Assembly: GCF_000614065.1 (NCBI RefSeq)
Contig: NZ_BAKG01000015.1
Coordinates: forward strand, 1-64,000
Origin: Prevotella dentasini JCM 15908
GTDB taxonomy: Bacteria; Bacteroidota; Bacteroidia; Bacteroidales; Bacteroidaceae
DNA length: 64,000 bases
Direction of reading: 5' to 3'
Numbering within the stretch: position 1 is the stretch's first letter; every line of letters begins with the position of its first letter. Both the position numbers and the translations under genes were made by a program. The notes below the pieces were generated by a model. The model was not told the origin of the DNA and searched no databases. It saw only the letters and a list, made by a program, of their open reading frames with translations. Positions 8,770-20,774 of this stretch are shown one piece after another.

Positions 8770-11700
8770 ATGAACTTCAATAAATTCTTAAAATCCCTCT
8801 TCGGAGATAAGTCCGCACGCGATATGAAACTCATCCAGCCTTTTGTGGACAAGGTGAAGGAGACTTATCCGGAAATCAAGAAACTCACCAACGACGAACT
8901 GCGTGCCAAGACCAAAGAGATACAGCAATACGTACAAGATGCAGGCAAAGAACAGCGCGACGCTATTGACGAACTGCGCAAAACCATTGACGATACGGCC
9001 ATTGACGAGCGTGAGGAAATATTCGACAAGATAGACAAGCTCGACAAGGAAGCTCTCGACAACTATGAGAAGGCTCTCAACGAGGTTATGCCGTGGCCTT
9101 CTCTATCGTAAAGGATACCGCCCGCCGTTTTGCCGAGAACGAGGAGACCATCGTTACCGCGACAGACTTCGACCGTGAACTGGCTGCCGACCCTGCCAAG
9201 GACTTCATTACCATTGACGGCGACAAGGCCATCTACCATAATCACTGGACGGCCGGCGGAAACGACCTCAAATGGGAAATGGTACACTACGACGTGCAGC
9301 TTTTCGGTGGTACGGTGTTGCATCAGGGAAAGATTGCCGAAATGGCAACGGGTGAAGGTAAGACCCTCGTGGCTACACTCCCGGTGTTTCTCAACGCCCT
9401 TACCGGCAACGGCGTACACGTTGTTACGGTCAATGACTATCTTGCCAAACGCGACTCCGAGTGGATGGGACCGCTCTACGAGTTCAACGGGCTATCGGTA
9501 GACTGCATCGACAAGCATCAGCCTAATTCCCCTGCACGTCGCAAGGCATATCAGGCAGATATTACCTTCGGTACCAACAACGAGTTCGGTTTCGACTATC
9601 TGCGCGACAACATGGCAGTATCTCCCGCCGACCTTGTGCAGCGTCAGCACAACTACGCCATCGTCGACGAGGTGGACTCCGTATTGATTGACGATGCCCG
9701 TACTCCTCTTATTATTAGCGGCCCCGTACCCAAGGGCGACGACCAGATGTTTGAGGAGTATCAGCCATTGGTTCAGAGTCTGTATGAAGTGCAGCGCAAG
9801 CAGGCTACAGAGCTGCTTTCCGAAGCACGCCATAAGATTACAGAGGCGCAGAAGGCTGCCGACGACAAGACACGCAACCAGTTGCAGGAAGAAGGATTCC
9901 TTGCCCTCTATCGCTCGTTCAAGGCTCTGCCAAAAAACAAGGCACTCATAAAATATCTCTCCGAAGAAGGAATCAAGACTGGTATGCTCAAGACCGAGGA
10001 ATACTATATGGCCAACAACAACCGCGAAATGCCAAAAGCCATCGAACCTTTGTATTTCGTTACGGATGAGAAGATGAATTCCAGCGACCTGACAGACAAG
10101 GGAGCAGCATGGCTTGCAAAGCAAGTGAACGACGACACACTCTTTGTATTGCCTGACATCACGACAGAACTCTCGCTCTTGGAGAAAGAAAAAGAAGAAA
10201 AGAAACTCGACGATCAGACATACATTGACCGCAAGGACGAGCTGATGAGCCACTATGGCGTGCAGAGTGAACGCGTTCACACGCTTCAGCAGTTGCTGAA
10301 AGCGTACACTATGTTTAATAAGGACGACGAATACGTTGTTCTCAATGGCGAAGTAAAGATTGTCGACGAACAGACGGGCCGTATCATGGAGGGACGCCGT
10401 TGGAGCGACGGTCTCCATCAGGCCGTGGAAGCCAAGGAACACGTAAAGGTGGAGGCTGCTACGCAGACCTTTGCCACCATCACATTGCAGAATTACTTCC
10501 GCATGTATCACAAGCTCGCAGGCATGACAGGTACGGCCTCTACTGAAGCCGGTGAGTTTTGGGACATCTATAAGCTCGATGTAGTAGAGATTCCGACAAA
10601 CCGCCCTATCCTCCGCCACGACTTGGAAGACCGCGTATACAAGACTACCCGTCAGAAGTATGCTGCCGTAATTGAGGAAATCGTAGAGATGCGCAACAGC
10701 GGCCGTCCTTGTCTGGTAGGTACTACCTCTGTGGAAATCAGCGAACTGCTGAGCAAGATGCTCGACATGCGCAAGATTCCACATCAGGTTCTCAATGCCA
10801 AGCAGCACCTGAAGGAGGCGCAGATTGTGGCAGAGGCAGGTCGCTCCGTCAACGGACTCGGTGCAGTTACCATCGCCACCAACATGGCCGGCGTGGTACC
10901 GACATCAAGCTGAGCAAGGAGGTAAAGGAGGCAGGAGGTCTTGCCATCATCGGTACAGAACGACATGAAAGCCGCCGCGTAGACCGTCAGCTTCGTGGTC
11001 GCGCCGGACGTCAGGGCGACCCGGGCTCTTCCGTGTTCTACGTTTCCTTGGAAGACAAACTGATGCGTCTCTTCGGCTCGGAGCGTATTGCCAAAGTTAT
11101 GGACAGACTCGGATTCGAGGAAGGAGACCGCATTGAAAGTTCCATGATTTCCAACAGCATCGAACGGGCGCAGAAGAAAGTAGAAGAAAACAACTTCGGC
11201 ATCCGCAAACGTCTGCTCGAATACGACGACGTGATGAACAAGCAGCGTACCGTTATCTACGAGAAGCGTCGTCATGCCCTGATGGGTGAGCGTATCGGAA
11301 TGGATATTTCCAATGCCATCTGGGACCGCTGCCTCAGCATCATCGAACGCAACGACTACGAAGGCTGCAAGGAAGAGTTCCTGAAAGTACTCGCCATGGA
11401 GTGTCCCTTCTCGGAAGGCGAATTTATCAATGGCAATAAGGAAGAACTGGCGGAGCGCAGCTTCCAGTCAGCCATGGCAACCTTCAAGCGCAAGACGGAA
11501 CGCATCCAAAGCGTAGCCTACCCTATCATAAAGGAGGTGTACGAAAATCAGGGAGCGATGTACGAGCGCATCATGGTGCCCATCACCGACGGCAAGCGCG
11601 TCTACAACATTCCCTGCGACCTGAAGGAAGCATACGAGAGTGAGGCTAAGTCGGTTGTCAAGCAGTTTGAAAAGGTTATTCTCCTCCATATCATTGACGA

Positions 11701-12124
11701 CGACTGGAAGGAGAATCTGCGTCAGCTCGACGACCTGCGCCATTCTGTGCAGAATGCTTCCTACGAGCAAAAAGACCCGCTGCTCATCTTCAAGCTCGAA
11801 AGCGTGAAGCTGTGGGACAACATGATTGACGACCTCAACAACCGGACGACAAGCGTACTGATGCGCGGTCAGATTCCAGAGATGCAACCTGCCGAGCAGG
11901 TACAGGAAGCAGCTCCCGAGGAGCGTAGCCAGCGTTACAGCGAGCAAAAGGAAGAACTGGTCGACCCGAATCAGGTGGCTGCTGCCCGACAGGACACCCG
12001 TGAGACGGCAAAGGAACCTAACCGCGTGCCTTACCGTGCAGAGAGGATGCCTCGCCCGAACGATCCCTGCCCGTGCGGTAGTGGCAAGAAGTTCAAGAAC
12101 TGCCACGGACGCGGCCTCCGCTAA
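8770..12124 (+). CDS. secA: preprotein translocase ATPase SecA (two frameshifts)
   Basis: SecA drives unfolded preproteins through SecYEG. The start is ATG 8770 ([20 protein letters not shown]). The Walker A motif ATGEGKT is at about residue 195 and [20 protein letters not shown] at about 300. The SEC-C zinc tail [18 protein letters not shown] closes the protein at about 1118 residues, normal for Bacteroidetes SecA. The frame breaks near 9093 (EVMP to AFSIVKD) and near 10892 (NMAG to [10 protein letters not shown]). One missing base at each point, a C in GGCC at the second, restores the conserved sequence. SecA is essential, so sequence error is the likely cause. Confidence 0.95.
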
Positions 12125-12146
12125 CGGCTGTTCCGGAAAAAACACC

Positions 12147-12183
12147 AAAAGGAGGAAGGGCTATAGGTCTTTCCTCCTTTTCA
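12147..12183 (+). terminator. Rho-independent terminator after secA
   Basis: AAAAGGAGGAA and TTTCCTCCTTTT pair around a loop of about 13 nt, 23 nt past the secA stop. The stem runs into a T-tract, and the complement has an A/T flank as well. Confidence 0.85.
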
Positions 12184-12215
12184 TATAATAAGCCCTACAT
12201 AACGAAATCTCCTAT

Positions 12216-13459
12216 ATGTCCCATTCTCCCCATATAGCCGTCATAGGCGGAGGGGCTGCCGGATTCTTCGCAGCCATCACGGCCAAGACCGTCAATCCCC
12301 AAGCCCGCGTTGCCATCTACGAAAAAGCAGGAAAAGTACTTGCCAAAGTCGGCATATCGGGGGGTGGACGCTGCAACCTGACAAATTCGTTTGAAGAAAT
12401 AAAGGATTTGAAGAACGCCTATCCCCGTGGACATAAACTCATCAAGCGGCTATTCAAATCATTCGACCATCGCGACACTTACAGGTGGTTTGAGACACAC
12501 GGCGTAGCACTGACCACCCAAGACGATCAGTGTGTCTTTCCCGTTTCCCAAGATTCACAATCGGTTATAGACTGCCTGACGCGCGAAGCCCATAAGCGTG
12601 GCGTCAGGGTGCTTCTCCATCATTCCATACAGAGTGTCGAAAAAGAAACGGACGGCAAGCTACTTGTGCACTTCAAGGCAGGGAGCCGTTATCCTTCGAT
12701 AAAGTCATCATCACGACAGGCGGCTCGCCAAAAGCCGACGGACTAAGCTATCTGAAAAAATTGGGTATCCAGACTATAGCCCCTGTGCCGTCGCTCTTTA
12801 CCTTCACCATCAAAGAGCCGTTATTCTGCGATTTGATGGGGACGGTAGCCGAAAACGCCATCCTCTCCATCCCCTCTACCAAGTTCCACAGCTCCGGGCC
12901 ACTGCTCATCACCCACTGGGGAATAAGCGGCCCTGCCACGCTGAAACTATCATCATTGGCAGCACGATACATCAGCGAACAGGACTATCGTTTTCCCCTC
13001 GCCGTCAACTGGGTGGGAAACAGCAATGCCCAAGCTGTGGCAGAACACCTGCAAGTCATCATCGCCGCCCACCCTCAGAAACAGCTGGGAAGCATCCGTC
13101 CCTTCGACCTCCCTACCCGACTTTGGCTTTACCTCTTGCAAAAAAACGGCATCAACAACACCAAACGCTGGAGCGAACTGGGCAGGAAAGGCTTCAACAA
13201 GCTGACGGAGACCCTGACCAACGACCAATACACCGTTAACGGCAAAGGCACTTTCCGCGACGAGTTCGTTACCTGTGGTGGCGTGAGCCTCTCCTGTCTC
13301 ACCCCTGCCCTTGAAAGCAAAGCCTGCCCCAACTTGTTCTTTGCAGGCGAAGTTCTTGATGTAGATGCCATTACGGGCGGCTTCAATCTTCAGGCAGCGT
13401 GGACAACCGGATACATGGTCGGAAAGACTTCAGCCAAGGGAGAACAGCCTTTGTCGTAG
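12216..13459 (+). CDS. HI0933-family FAD-dependent oxidoreductase (frameshifted)
   Basis: The N-terminal Rossmann motif AVIGGGAAGFFAAITAK and the FAD-binding GGGRCNLTN mark the HI0933/YhiN flavoprotein family. The C-terminus FAGEVLDVDAITGGFNLQAA is the family signature. The product is about 414 residues. The frame shifts between about 12660 and 12690: the first part ends in nonsense after HFKAG, and the second continues with FDKVIITTGGSPKADGLSYL. The offset fits one lost base. It is cotranscribed with no obvious partner. The substrate of this family is not established. Confidence 0.85.
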
Positions 13460-13470
13460 ACGGGTTGCCC

Positions 13471-13836
13471 TCAATCCTCCATCTTTCCGTCCATGGGCAG
13501 TTGCTGCCTTTCCAGCAACAGCTCCATGAGGTGTTTCCTGAGATTTGTATTGGCCGGCACGTCCAGCTTCCGGCGGATATGGGCGCGCACCACACCGACG
13601 TTCTTCTCCGACTTCTCGAGCAGCTGCCCTATCTCACTCATTGTCTTGCCCTGCAGAATGAGGTTGCACACATCCACCTCCGACTTAGTCAGCATCGGGA
13701 AGAGGCGCGTCAGGTCGCTGTCGTCCGCCAGATGGCTGCGCAGGCACAGACGCACGGCATTGACGAGGTGGTGCTGCGACTTCGGTCTGAGCATACGAAA
13801 CAGGCGGCCGGAGTCTTCGGCTGTCGGATGGCCATC
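13471..13836 (-). pseudogene. LuxR-type HTH fragment, 5' end lost
   Basis: The open frame ends with a GerE/LuxR helix-turn-helix (LTKSEVDVCNLILQGKTMSE and VGVVRAHIRRKLD). It is open upstream to a stop near 13837 with no good start; the first ATG is at 13794. Such domains usually close longer Bacteroidetes regulators with TPR or sensor regions, so this is probably the 3' remnant of one. It sits tail-to-tail against the flavoprotein gene, 11 nt apart. Confidence 0.55.
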
Positions 13837-13902
13837 TTATAAAGTTGGGGTAATCTATTACATCTGATAGCCTACAAAGCTAACTGCTGTTCCATCACCT
13901 AC

Positions 13903-16900
13903 CTACTGATTAACTTTTACGATTTCATTTTGCATTACGTACCACAGGTAGCCACTGACATTTTGGTATCCCATACAAATAAGGAGGGAAATATAGCGGC
14001 GTACCTGCTCCTTGTATTCCTCGCGTGGCTTGCCAAACTTAAAGTCTACGATAATCATCTCATTGCCGTCAGTCATCACTCGGTCAGGACGGTGTTCAGT
14101 AGTTTCATCGGTTTCTTTGTCATATTGCAGGATGGTACACTCGTTAAAAAGCTGCCACTTGGGAGAAAACCAGTCCTTCACCTGTACGGATTGCATGGCT
14201 ACTTCGATGCGATGACGGAGTTCGGAAGAGGTTATCTCGTCATTATAGACGATGCCTTCTTGCTCCAGTTCGTTAAGTTTAGACTCAATGTCGGCTTCTG
14301 TATAGATAGTGGAGAAAAGTTGGTGAAGAATGTTTCCCATTTGTATATATCTGTTTCGCTCACCAAGGTTATCCTCGTAACCTTTGACAAAATCGCGGCT
14401 CTTGTTGCTCTGCCGGAAACTGACAACGTGAGGGAATGTCTCTATGCGGATGGGAAGCGTATGGATGGGCGAGGTAAAGGGATTTCCGTCCGTTTCTTTA
14501 CTCATGCCTGCGGTTTCGACAGGCGAGAGCGAACCATATTCAAAGTGTATAGGCTCGTCGGCATTGTCGGCTGTGTAGATGCTGCCAGAAAGTCGGGCGG
14601 CGATGTTCTCAAGTGAGAGTTCGATGGCCTGCGAACGGTTGACGGTCGTTTCGTTATCCATACGCTTCTTTAGCGTACTGGCAGACATGCGTTTGCCTGT
14701 AATGAAAAGATTCTTGGCGGCACGGGTGAAGGCGACATAAAGTAAGTTCATGTTGTCCACCGTGTTCTGAAAATGCTCCTGCCGATAGTCTGACTCGTAG
14801 ACGGTGCCTGTCATGGAAGTTTTTGAGAAATCGACGGGAACGACAGGGATAGCATTAAATGGTTCTTCCTTGTCTTTGGTTTCACACCAGATGGTCGTCG
14901 TCTTCTCCAATTCCCAGTCGCAGAATGGAATGAGCACATTGTCAAACTCCAATCCCTTGCTCTTATGGATGGTAATGAGACGAATGCCTTCTATCTCGTC
15001 GCTCTGTATAGTTTTGCCTGAAAGATTGTCCGACCACTCTTTTAGAAAGTCGTCAATATCGGCAGGGTGGTCGTTCAGATACTCACTGAGCGTATCGTAG
15101 AATGTACAGAGGTAGGCACTCTGTCCATCAAGGCGATTTAGTTGGAAAAGACTGAAGAGTTTGTCTACCAAGTCCATGACAGGCATCTGTATGAGATACT
15201 CGCGCTGACTGACGTACTCTGCCGGTAGCAGGCTGTTGAGGTGATGCAACTGCGCCTCGTTGCGGAGCCGCTGCAACTCTTCCTTGGCCTGATTACCCTT
15301 TTCTTTCACAGATGCAACTACGAGCAACTGGCTGTCGGTAATAGTTTTTCCAAGAACTTTCTGTTGGTAGTTGATGATGAGCCTGCCACGGGCACAATTG
15401 TCATCAGGATGAGTGAGGAGGTGAAGTGCATCTATAAGCACGTTGACGGCAAGCGAGGCGTCAAGACGAAACGCCTCATCGGAAACAATGCTTACATCAT
15501 TGCCGAAACGACGAACAAAGGTATCGGCAATGTCCTGTATGACTCCCTTTGAGCGGACGAGGATAGCAATGTCTTTCTGTTGGTAGCCCTTGGCAAGCAG
15601 CTCCGCCACCGCAGTAGTCAGATAATCAAGCACGCTCTGTTTGTAATCCTTGTTGGGTAGGAGGTCTATGCGCACACAGCCCTGTTGCCCCGTGCAGTGA
15701 GGTATCTGTACTGCATCCGCATAGGCTGTTTCAAAGAGAACTTTCTGAGGAATGTTGTCGGCTTCGAGTTCAGCAGTCGTTGTCTTGATAACTTCCTCAA
15801 AGAAGACATTATTGAACATGATGATATTCTCCTCCGAACGATAATTGTGTGTCAGCGTTTGAATATCTATCTGATGTTCCGGGAAGCTGAGCCGATGTTA
15901 TTAAGCAATTCCCAGTCGCCTTGTCGCCATCTGTAAATGCTCTGCTTGACGTCTCCTACAATAAGATTATGTGATTCTGCCTGTGCCAAGCAGTTATCCA
16001 AAAGTATACGGAAATTGCTCCATTGGATGGTACTCGTATCCTGAAACTCGTCTATCATAATATGCTTCAGTCTTGCACCTATCTTCTCGAAAACAAAAGG
16101 CGTATCAGTGTCGCGCATCAGTTCCTTTAGCAACGTCTGCGTGTTGCTAAGCATGAAGCGGTTGGAATCGCGATTCATCTCGTCTACCGTCTCGGCAATG
16201 GCTTGCAACAAGCGGAGTTGTGAAAGATGTGCAAGGGTGAGGACCGCAGACTGGTAGGGTTTCCATACTTCCAGTCGAAGAGCTTCCAACGCTTTCAGCT
16301 GCTCTTGCAGCGTGGTTGCAGCAAAGTCACGAATGATGGTTTTCTCCGGATTAGGACATTTCCCCGAAGTCCACTTCTCGGCAGAGTCCATACATTTAAG
16401 GACGTAATTTCTCGTATCACCAGGCGTGGGCTTGCCTTTGGCTTGGTCTGTAATCCATTTATAGAGATTAGCAGTGAAATAACTTGAATCGTCTACGTTA
16501 GCATCACGGATTACACGAAGCAAGTCCTGTCCGGTCTTGTTGAGCCGAGCCTTAGCTTTGTCGCGCATCTCTCGTAACTGACGGGTATATTGACGAAAAA
16601 ACTTCTCATCCTTGAACAACTTGCCAAGCTCCCGTTCATGTTCCTTGTAGAAGTCCTTGAAGATGTTTTCTCCAAAGTCCTTTATCTTTCTGATAACATT
16701 CCATCCAAGGTTGTCCTCAATGTTGCGGTCAATATAATCGCGAATCCACGCGAGTACTTCTTGTCCCTGCTCAAGCTGTCAATGAGCTCGTCAACGGCAT
16801 GGTTCTCCACCTGCGTATCGTTGAGGTCAATGCGAAGATTGGCTGTAAGATTCAACTCGTGTGCCAAATTGCGAAGCACATGCTGAAAAAAGGCATCAAT

Positions 16901-17227
16901 GGTCTGAACGCGAAAATCGTTGTACCTATGGATAAGTAGCGAGAGTGCTGTCTGTGCGTTGGAGCGAATGACTGCTTCTGACATACCTGTTTTCACCTTC
17001 ACTTGCTGCAAATAGCCATCTGAAGAGGACAATTGGTGCGCGATGCCATAGAGCTGTGAGAGGATACGCGTCTTCATTTCCTGTGTAGCCTTATTCGTGA
17101 AGGTAACAGCGAGTATTTTGCGGTAATTGTCGGGGTCTTCCACCACGAGCGAGATATATTCTACGGTAAGTGTAAAAGTCTTGCCAGATCCTGCGGAAGC
17201 CTTGTAGACGGTGAGGGGCTTGAACAT
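13903..17227 (-). CDS. addA: AddA-like UvrD helicase / exonuclease (two frameshifts)
   Basis: Helicase-nuclease subunit for processing DNA double-strand ends. From the start at 17227: Walker A YKASAGSGKTFTL (residues about 7-19), motif II MIDEFQDTSTIQW, IHKSKGLEFDNVLIPFCDWE, and motif VI NLLYVAFTRAAKNLFI. A C-terminal RecB-type nuclease motif follows (MIIVDFKFGKPREEYKEQVR). The whole product is about 1108 residues. Frames break near 16772 (a G missing; restores DSLEQGQEVLAWIRD) and near 15884 (a T missing; restores GSAFPEHQIDIQTL). The probable partner AddB is at 50754-53627, about 33 kb away. Confidence 0.88.
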
Positions 17228-17373
17228 AGTTTAACAGGTTGAAGAGTTAGCAGAGAACTAAACTAATTGCTGACACAGCGTGTAAGGACAGACGCTTCCG
17301 TCAGTCCCACTACAATTAGTCGTTGAGTCGGATACACGGGTGCACCTAATTCAATAAGATATGAAATCGGCAG

Positions 17374-17982
17374 TTACCTTAAATCTATAATCTCCGCATT
17401 GGGATATGCCTTAGCAGGAAAAACAAACAGGGCATCGGACTGATTCTTAGCGTGGAAATTACGGATGTTTATAGTCGTCCAATGTTTACCTTGCAAGAGT
17501 TTTACGGTCATTGGCAAATAATTCTTGCCAATGGTAATATACATTTGCTGTACACTTCGGGATTTGTTAGTGGCTTGCAAATGTATCCGATAAGCACCAT
17601 TGATGATTTTCATCGAAAGATTATAGCCGCTGCGATACATTGTAACAAAACTATAGGGATTCATTGCTGCACGCTGTGCCTCAGTAGGGCGTGAGACATT
17701 CACTTCGTCTGTAGACTTTGTATAAGACCATTGAGTTCTACCATCATACCAAACCTTCACCTGTGGTGTGCTTGCCATGAATTTGCTTCCCTTGATAGCT
17801 ATACTTCCACCTGTTCGTCTGTATGAACCGCCAGATATGGTGAAATCGGCTGCAGCTCCACCTTTGCGTCCGACGATGGCTGCTGTCTTGTCAAGTATCC
17901 GTTTTGCCTGTGTCGCGTTCTGTGCATAAAGGCTACAGCAGAGCATCAGTGCCACAACAGTAAGGAATAGTTTTGCTTTCAT
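17374..17982 (-). CDS. LolA-like outer-membrane lipoprotein carrier
   Basis: The signal peptide MKAKLFLTVVALMLCCSLYA is followed by a LolA-fold protein of about 180 residues. Its features are ADFTISGGSYRRTGGSIAI near the start, FMASTPQVKVWYDGRTQWSY, and strand-rich repeats to the end. LolA-type carriers move lipoproteins across the periplasm. The ATG at 17982 fits the signal peptide better than the upstream ATG at 18009. Its place downstream of ftsK is common in Bacteroidetes. Confidence 0.8.
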   Translation of the reverse strand: MKAKLFLTVVALMLCCSLYAQNATQAKRILDKTAAIVGRKGGAAADFTISGGSYRRTGGSIAIKGSKFMASTPQVKVWYDGRTQWSYTKSTDEVNVSRPTEAQRAAMNPYSFVTMYRSGYNLSMKIINGAYRIHLQATNKSRSVQQMYITIGKNYLPMTVKLLQGKHWTTINIRNFHAKNQSDALFVFPAKAYPNAEIIDLR

Positions 17983-18240
17983 AATTTCTGTTATTTTTAA
18001 TAGTCCCATATTTCATTTAGTTCATTCTCAACCATTCGCTAAACAAAGAGAAAGTGAACACTTTTCTGGAATAAGTCCATGGATAAGGATTTGTTTTTGG
18101 ATATTACCTTTACAAGAATTGGCAACAACTACGCCCAATGAGTTTAAGATATTTATCGTAGTTTTACTACTACCTGAAGCAGGCTTTAACATAAATAATT
18201 TGTCTCTCATCGTTGTAACTCTTAAAATCCTTCATCCTAA

Positions 18241-20676
18241 CTAGATCCCATGCAGCGATGCCAAGAGATTATTAAGACTCACCTCGTCGCTGATAAGTAC
18301 CTCGCGCGGTTTAGAGCCTTGGGCAGTACCTACAATACCAGCCCTTTCCATTTGGTCCATCAGACGGCCAGCACGATTGTAACCGATGGAGAAACGACGC
18401 TGAATCATGCTTGTTGACCCTTGCTGACTGAGTACGATGGCCCGTGCAGTATCAGCAAAGAGTGGATCAAGGTTGTGAGTGTCAAGATCGCTGCTTCCCG
18501 TACCATTATCTTCTGCTATGGGTTCGGGTATTTCGAGTGGCACGACAGGACCTGGCTGGGAAGAGATAAACTTTGTGATATTTTCTACCTCGGGTGTATC
18601 GACGAAAGCACATTGTACACGGGTCGGTTCACCTCCGTTTAAAAAGAGCATGTCGCCCCGTCCTACAAGCTGCTGTGCGCCCGGACGGTCGAGGATGGTT
18701 CGGGAGTCAATCATGGCACCCACGCGGAAGGCAATGCGTCCGGGGAAGTTAGCCTTAATATTACCGGTGATAATAGTAGTCGTAGGACGCTGTGTGGCAA
18801 TAATCATGTGTATGCCGACTGCACGGGCAAGCTGTGCAATACGGGTGATTGGCATCTCTATTTCCTTTCCTGCGGTGAGGATGAGGTCGCCAAACTCATC
18901 TATAATAACCACGATATAAGGCATGTATTCATGCCCCTCTTCTATATTGAGCCTATGATTGAGAAACTTCTCATTGTATTCTTTTATGTTGCGTGCTCCA
19001 GCAGCTTTGAGACGATCGTAACGCTCGTCCATCAGTACGCAGAGGCCTTTCAGCGTCTTTACCACTTTTTGCACATCAGTAATAATCGGTTCATCCATGT
19101 TCTCGTCTACAGCCGCCATAAATGGCTTGGCTATGGGTGCATAGACGCTGAACTCCACTTTCTTTGGATCTACAAGTACGATTTTCAACTCGTTCGGATG
19201 CTTTTTGTAGAGCAGGGACGTAATGATGGCATTTAGTCCGACTGACTTACCCTGCCCCGTTGCTCCTGCTACGAGCATGTGTGGTATCTTCGCCAAATCT
19301 ACCATGAACACTTCGTTGGTAATGGTCTTTCCTAAAGCAATGGGAAGTTCCATCTTTGAGTCTTGGAACTTGCGTGAGTTGAGGATGGAAAACATAGAGA
19401 CAATAGATGGCTTGGCATTCGGCACTTCTATGCCGATGGTTCCCTTGCCCGGCATTGGAGCTATGATACGAATACCAATAGCAGCAAGGCTGAGGGCTAT
19501 GTCGTCTTCAAGGTTTTTTATTTTGGATATACGTATGCCCTGAGCTGGAGTAATTTCATAGAGTGTAATGGTTGGGCCTACCGTGGCACGGATGCTACGA
19601 ATCTGCACGCCAAAGTCACTCAGAACTTTGATAATGCGGTTCTTGTTAGCTTCGAGTTCTTCCTTGTCCACATAGTTCGTCAATCGGTCGGTATCATATT
19701 CCTTAAGCAGGTTCAGTGTCGGGAACTTCCATCTTGTAAATGGTTCACGTGGATTGATGGGCATAGAAAGGTCTACCTCACCTGCTACAGTCTTGCCCTT
19801 GGCTTCTTCTGTTTTCTCTGTCTTTGCTATATCAAAACCCGGTTCGTTGCTTTCCAACTTTGAATCTTTTTCTGTTAGAACAACGGGCGCGGATGGGGTT
19901 GGAAGATTGTCTGCCTCAAACTCCACCACATTCGGCAGAGGGTCTTCAGTCGGTATTTGCGGTTCCTCAACAGGTTCAATGTAGTCGTCAACAGGCTGCT
20001 CGGTTTCTTCTCCATGACCATGTACGACGGTAAACTTCACCTTGTCTCTTATATATCCCACGGGGTTGAGCATTTTGCGAATGACCGTTATCGTCTCGGA
20101 TGTAATGTAAGTGAGGAACGACACCATCACGATAAGCAGTATCGCAACAAGTCCCGGTACTCCCACCATATTTTCCATATAGAGTACGCAGAACGCTCCA
20201 TGATCACCACCGGCATTGAAAATCTGTTCGCCCATCAGCGGAGCAACGAATTTGGCAAAGGTTACCGAACACCATACCATTACAAGTGCTGTGCCGAAAA
20301 ACCATTTCCATAAGCTGAGCGTCTTATATGCACCCATCATCTTTACTCCACACAGCACAATGAAGAATGGGATGAGAAAAGCCGAAAAACCAAAGCATTT
20401 TGCAATGAAGAAATGAGATAAAATAGCCCCTATGGAACTGCAAACATTCTGAAACTGCCGTCCATTGTTTTCAATTTCTCCCGGGCGCAAAGACATAACG
20501 AGACTTTGGTCTGCCTGTCCCGTAGAAAAGTAGCTGATGAAAGCTATAATAATGAAAATCGCCAGACAAATCAAGATAAGACCCAATATGAAACTTGTTT
20601 TGTCGTTGATTATATTGTTGACGCCGAGTGCTTCACTGAATGTTTTCGATTTGCGCTCCGGTTTTTTCTTTACCAT
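18241..20676 (-). CDS. ftsK: DNA translocase FtsK/SpoIIIE
   Basis: At 811 residues it has the usual FtsK layout. Four to five N-terminal transmembrane helices (about 25-200) come first, then an acidic, proline-rich linker (about 225-310). The RecA-like motor has Walker A VAGATGQGKSVGLNA near residue 470 and Walker B IVVIIDEFGDLI. A winged-helix gamma domain follows at the end (STSMIQRRFSIGYNRAGRLM) for KOPS-like site recognition. It pumps DNA at the division septum. The short AT-rich gap to the lolA-like gene (17983-18240) has only one doubtful 60-codon frame. Confidence 0.95.
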   Translation of the reverse strand: MVKKKPERKSKTFSEALGVNNIINDKTSFILGLILICLAIFIIIAFISYFSTGQADQSLVMSLRPGEIENNGRQFQNVCSSIGAILSHFFIAKCFGFSAFLIPFFIVLCGVKMMGAYKTLSLWKWFFGTALVMVWCSVTFAKFVAPLMGEQIFNAGGDHGAFCVLYMENMVGVPGLVAILLIVMVSFLTYITSETITVIRKMLNPVGYIRDKVKFTVVHGHGEETEQPVDDYIEPVEEPQIPTEDPLPNVVEFEADNLPTPSAPVVLTEKDSKLESNEPGFDIAKTEKTEEAKGKTVAGEVDLSMPINPREPFTRWKFPTLNLLKEYDTDRLTNYVDKEELEANKNRIIKVLSDFGVQIRSIRATVGPTITLYEITPAQGIRISKIKNLEDDIALSLAAIGIRIIAPMPGKGTIGIEVPNAKPSIVSMFSILNSRKFQDSKMELPIALGKTITNEVFMVDLAKIPHMLVAGATGQGKSVGLNAIITSLLYKKHPNELKIVLVDPKKVEFSVYAPIAKPFMAAVDENMDEPIITDVQKVVKTLKGLCVLMDERYDRLKAAGARNIKEYNEKFLNHRLNIEEGHEYMPYIVVIIDEFGDLILTAGKEIEMPITRIAQLARAVGIHMIIATQRPTTTIITGNIKANFPGRIAFRVGAMIDSRTILDRPGAQQLVGRGDMLFLNGGEPTRVQCAFVDTPEVENITKFISSQPGPVVPLEIPEPIAEDNGTGSSDLDTHNLDPLFADTARAIVLSQQGSTSMIQRRFSIGYNRAGRLMDQMERAGIVGTAQGSKPREVLISDEVSLNNLLASLHGI

Positions 20677-20774
20677 CTTGCCTTAAGTATTTTCCTGCAA
20701 AAGTAGCAATTCTTATGCATAATCGGGTATAATTTCAGAACTTTTTTCTAATTTTGCACCTTCAAACAAGCTGT

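Noticed and set aside
15884-16772. addA as three separate genes
   Set aside because: The pieces join into one AddA with motifs in order after restoring single bases; separate genes would split the helicase core.
18028-18210. 60-codon ORF between ftsK and the lolA-like gene
   Set aside because: No domain, no clear start signal and composition like the AT-rich gap; support too weak.
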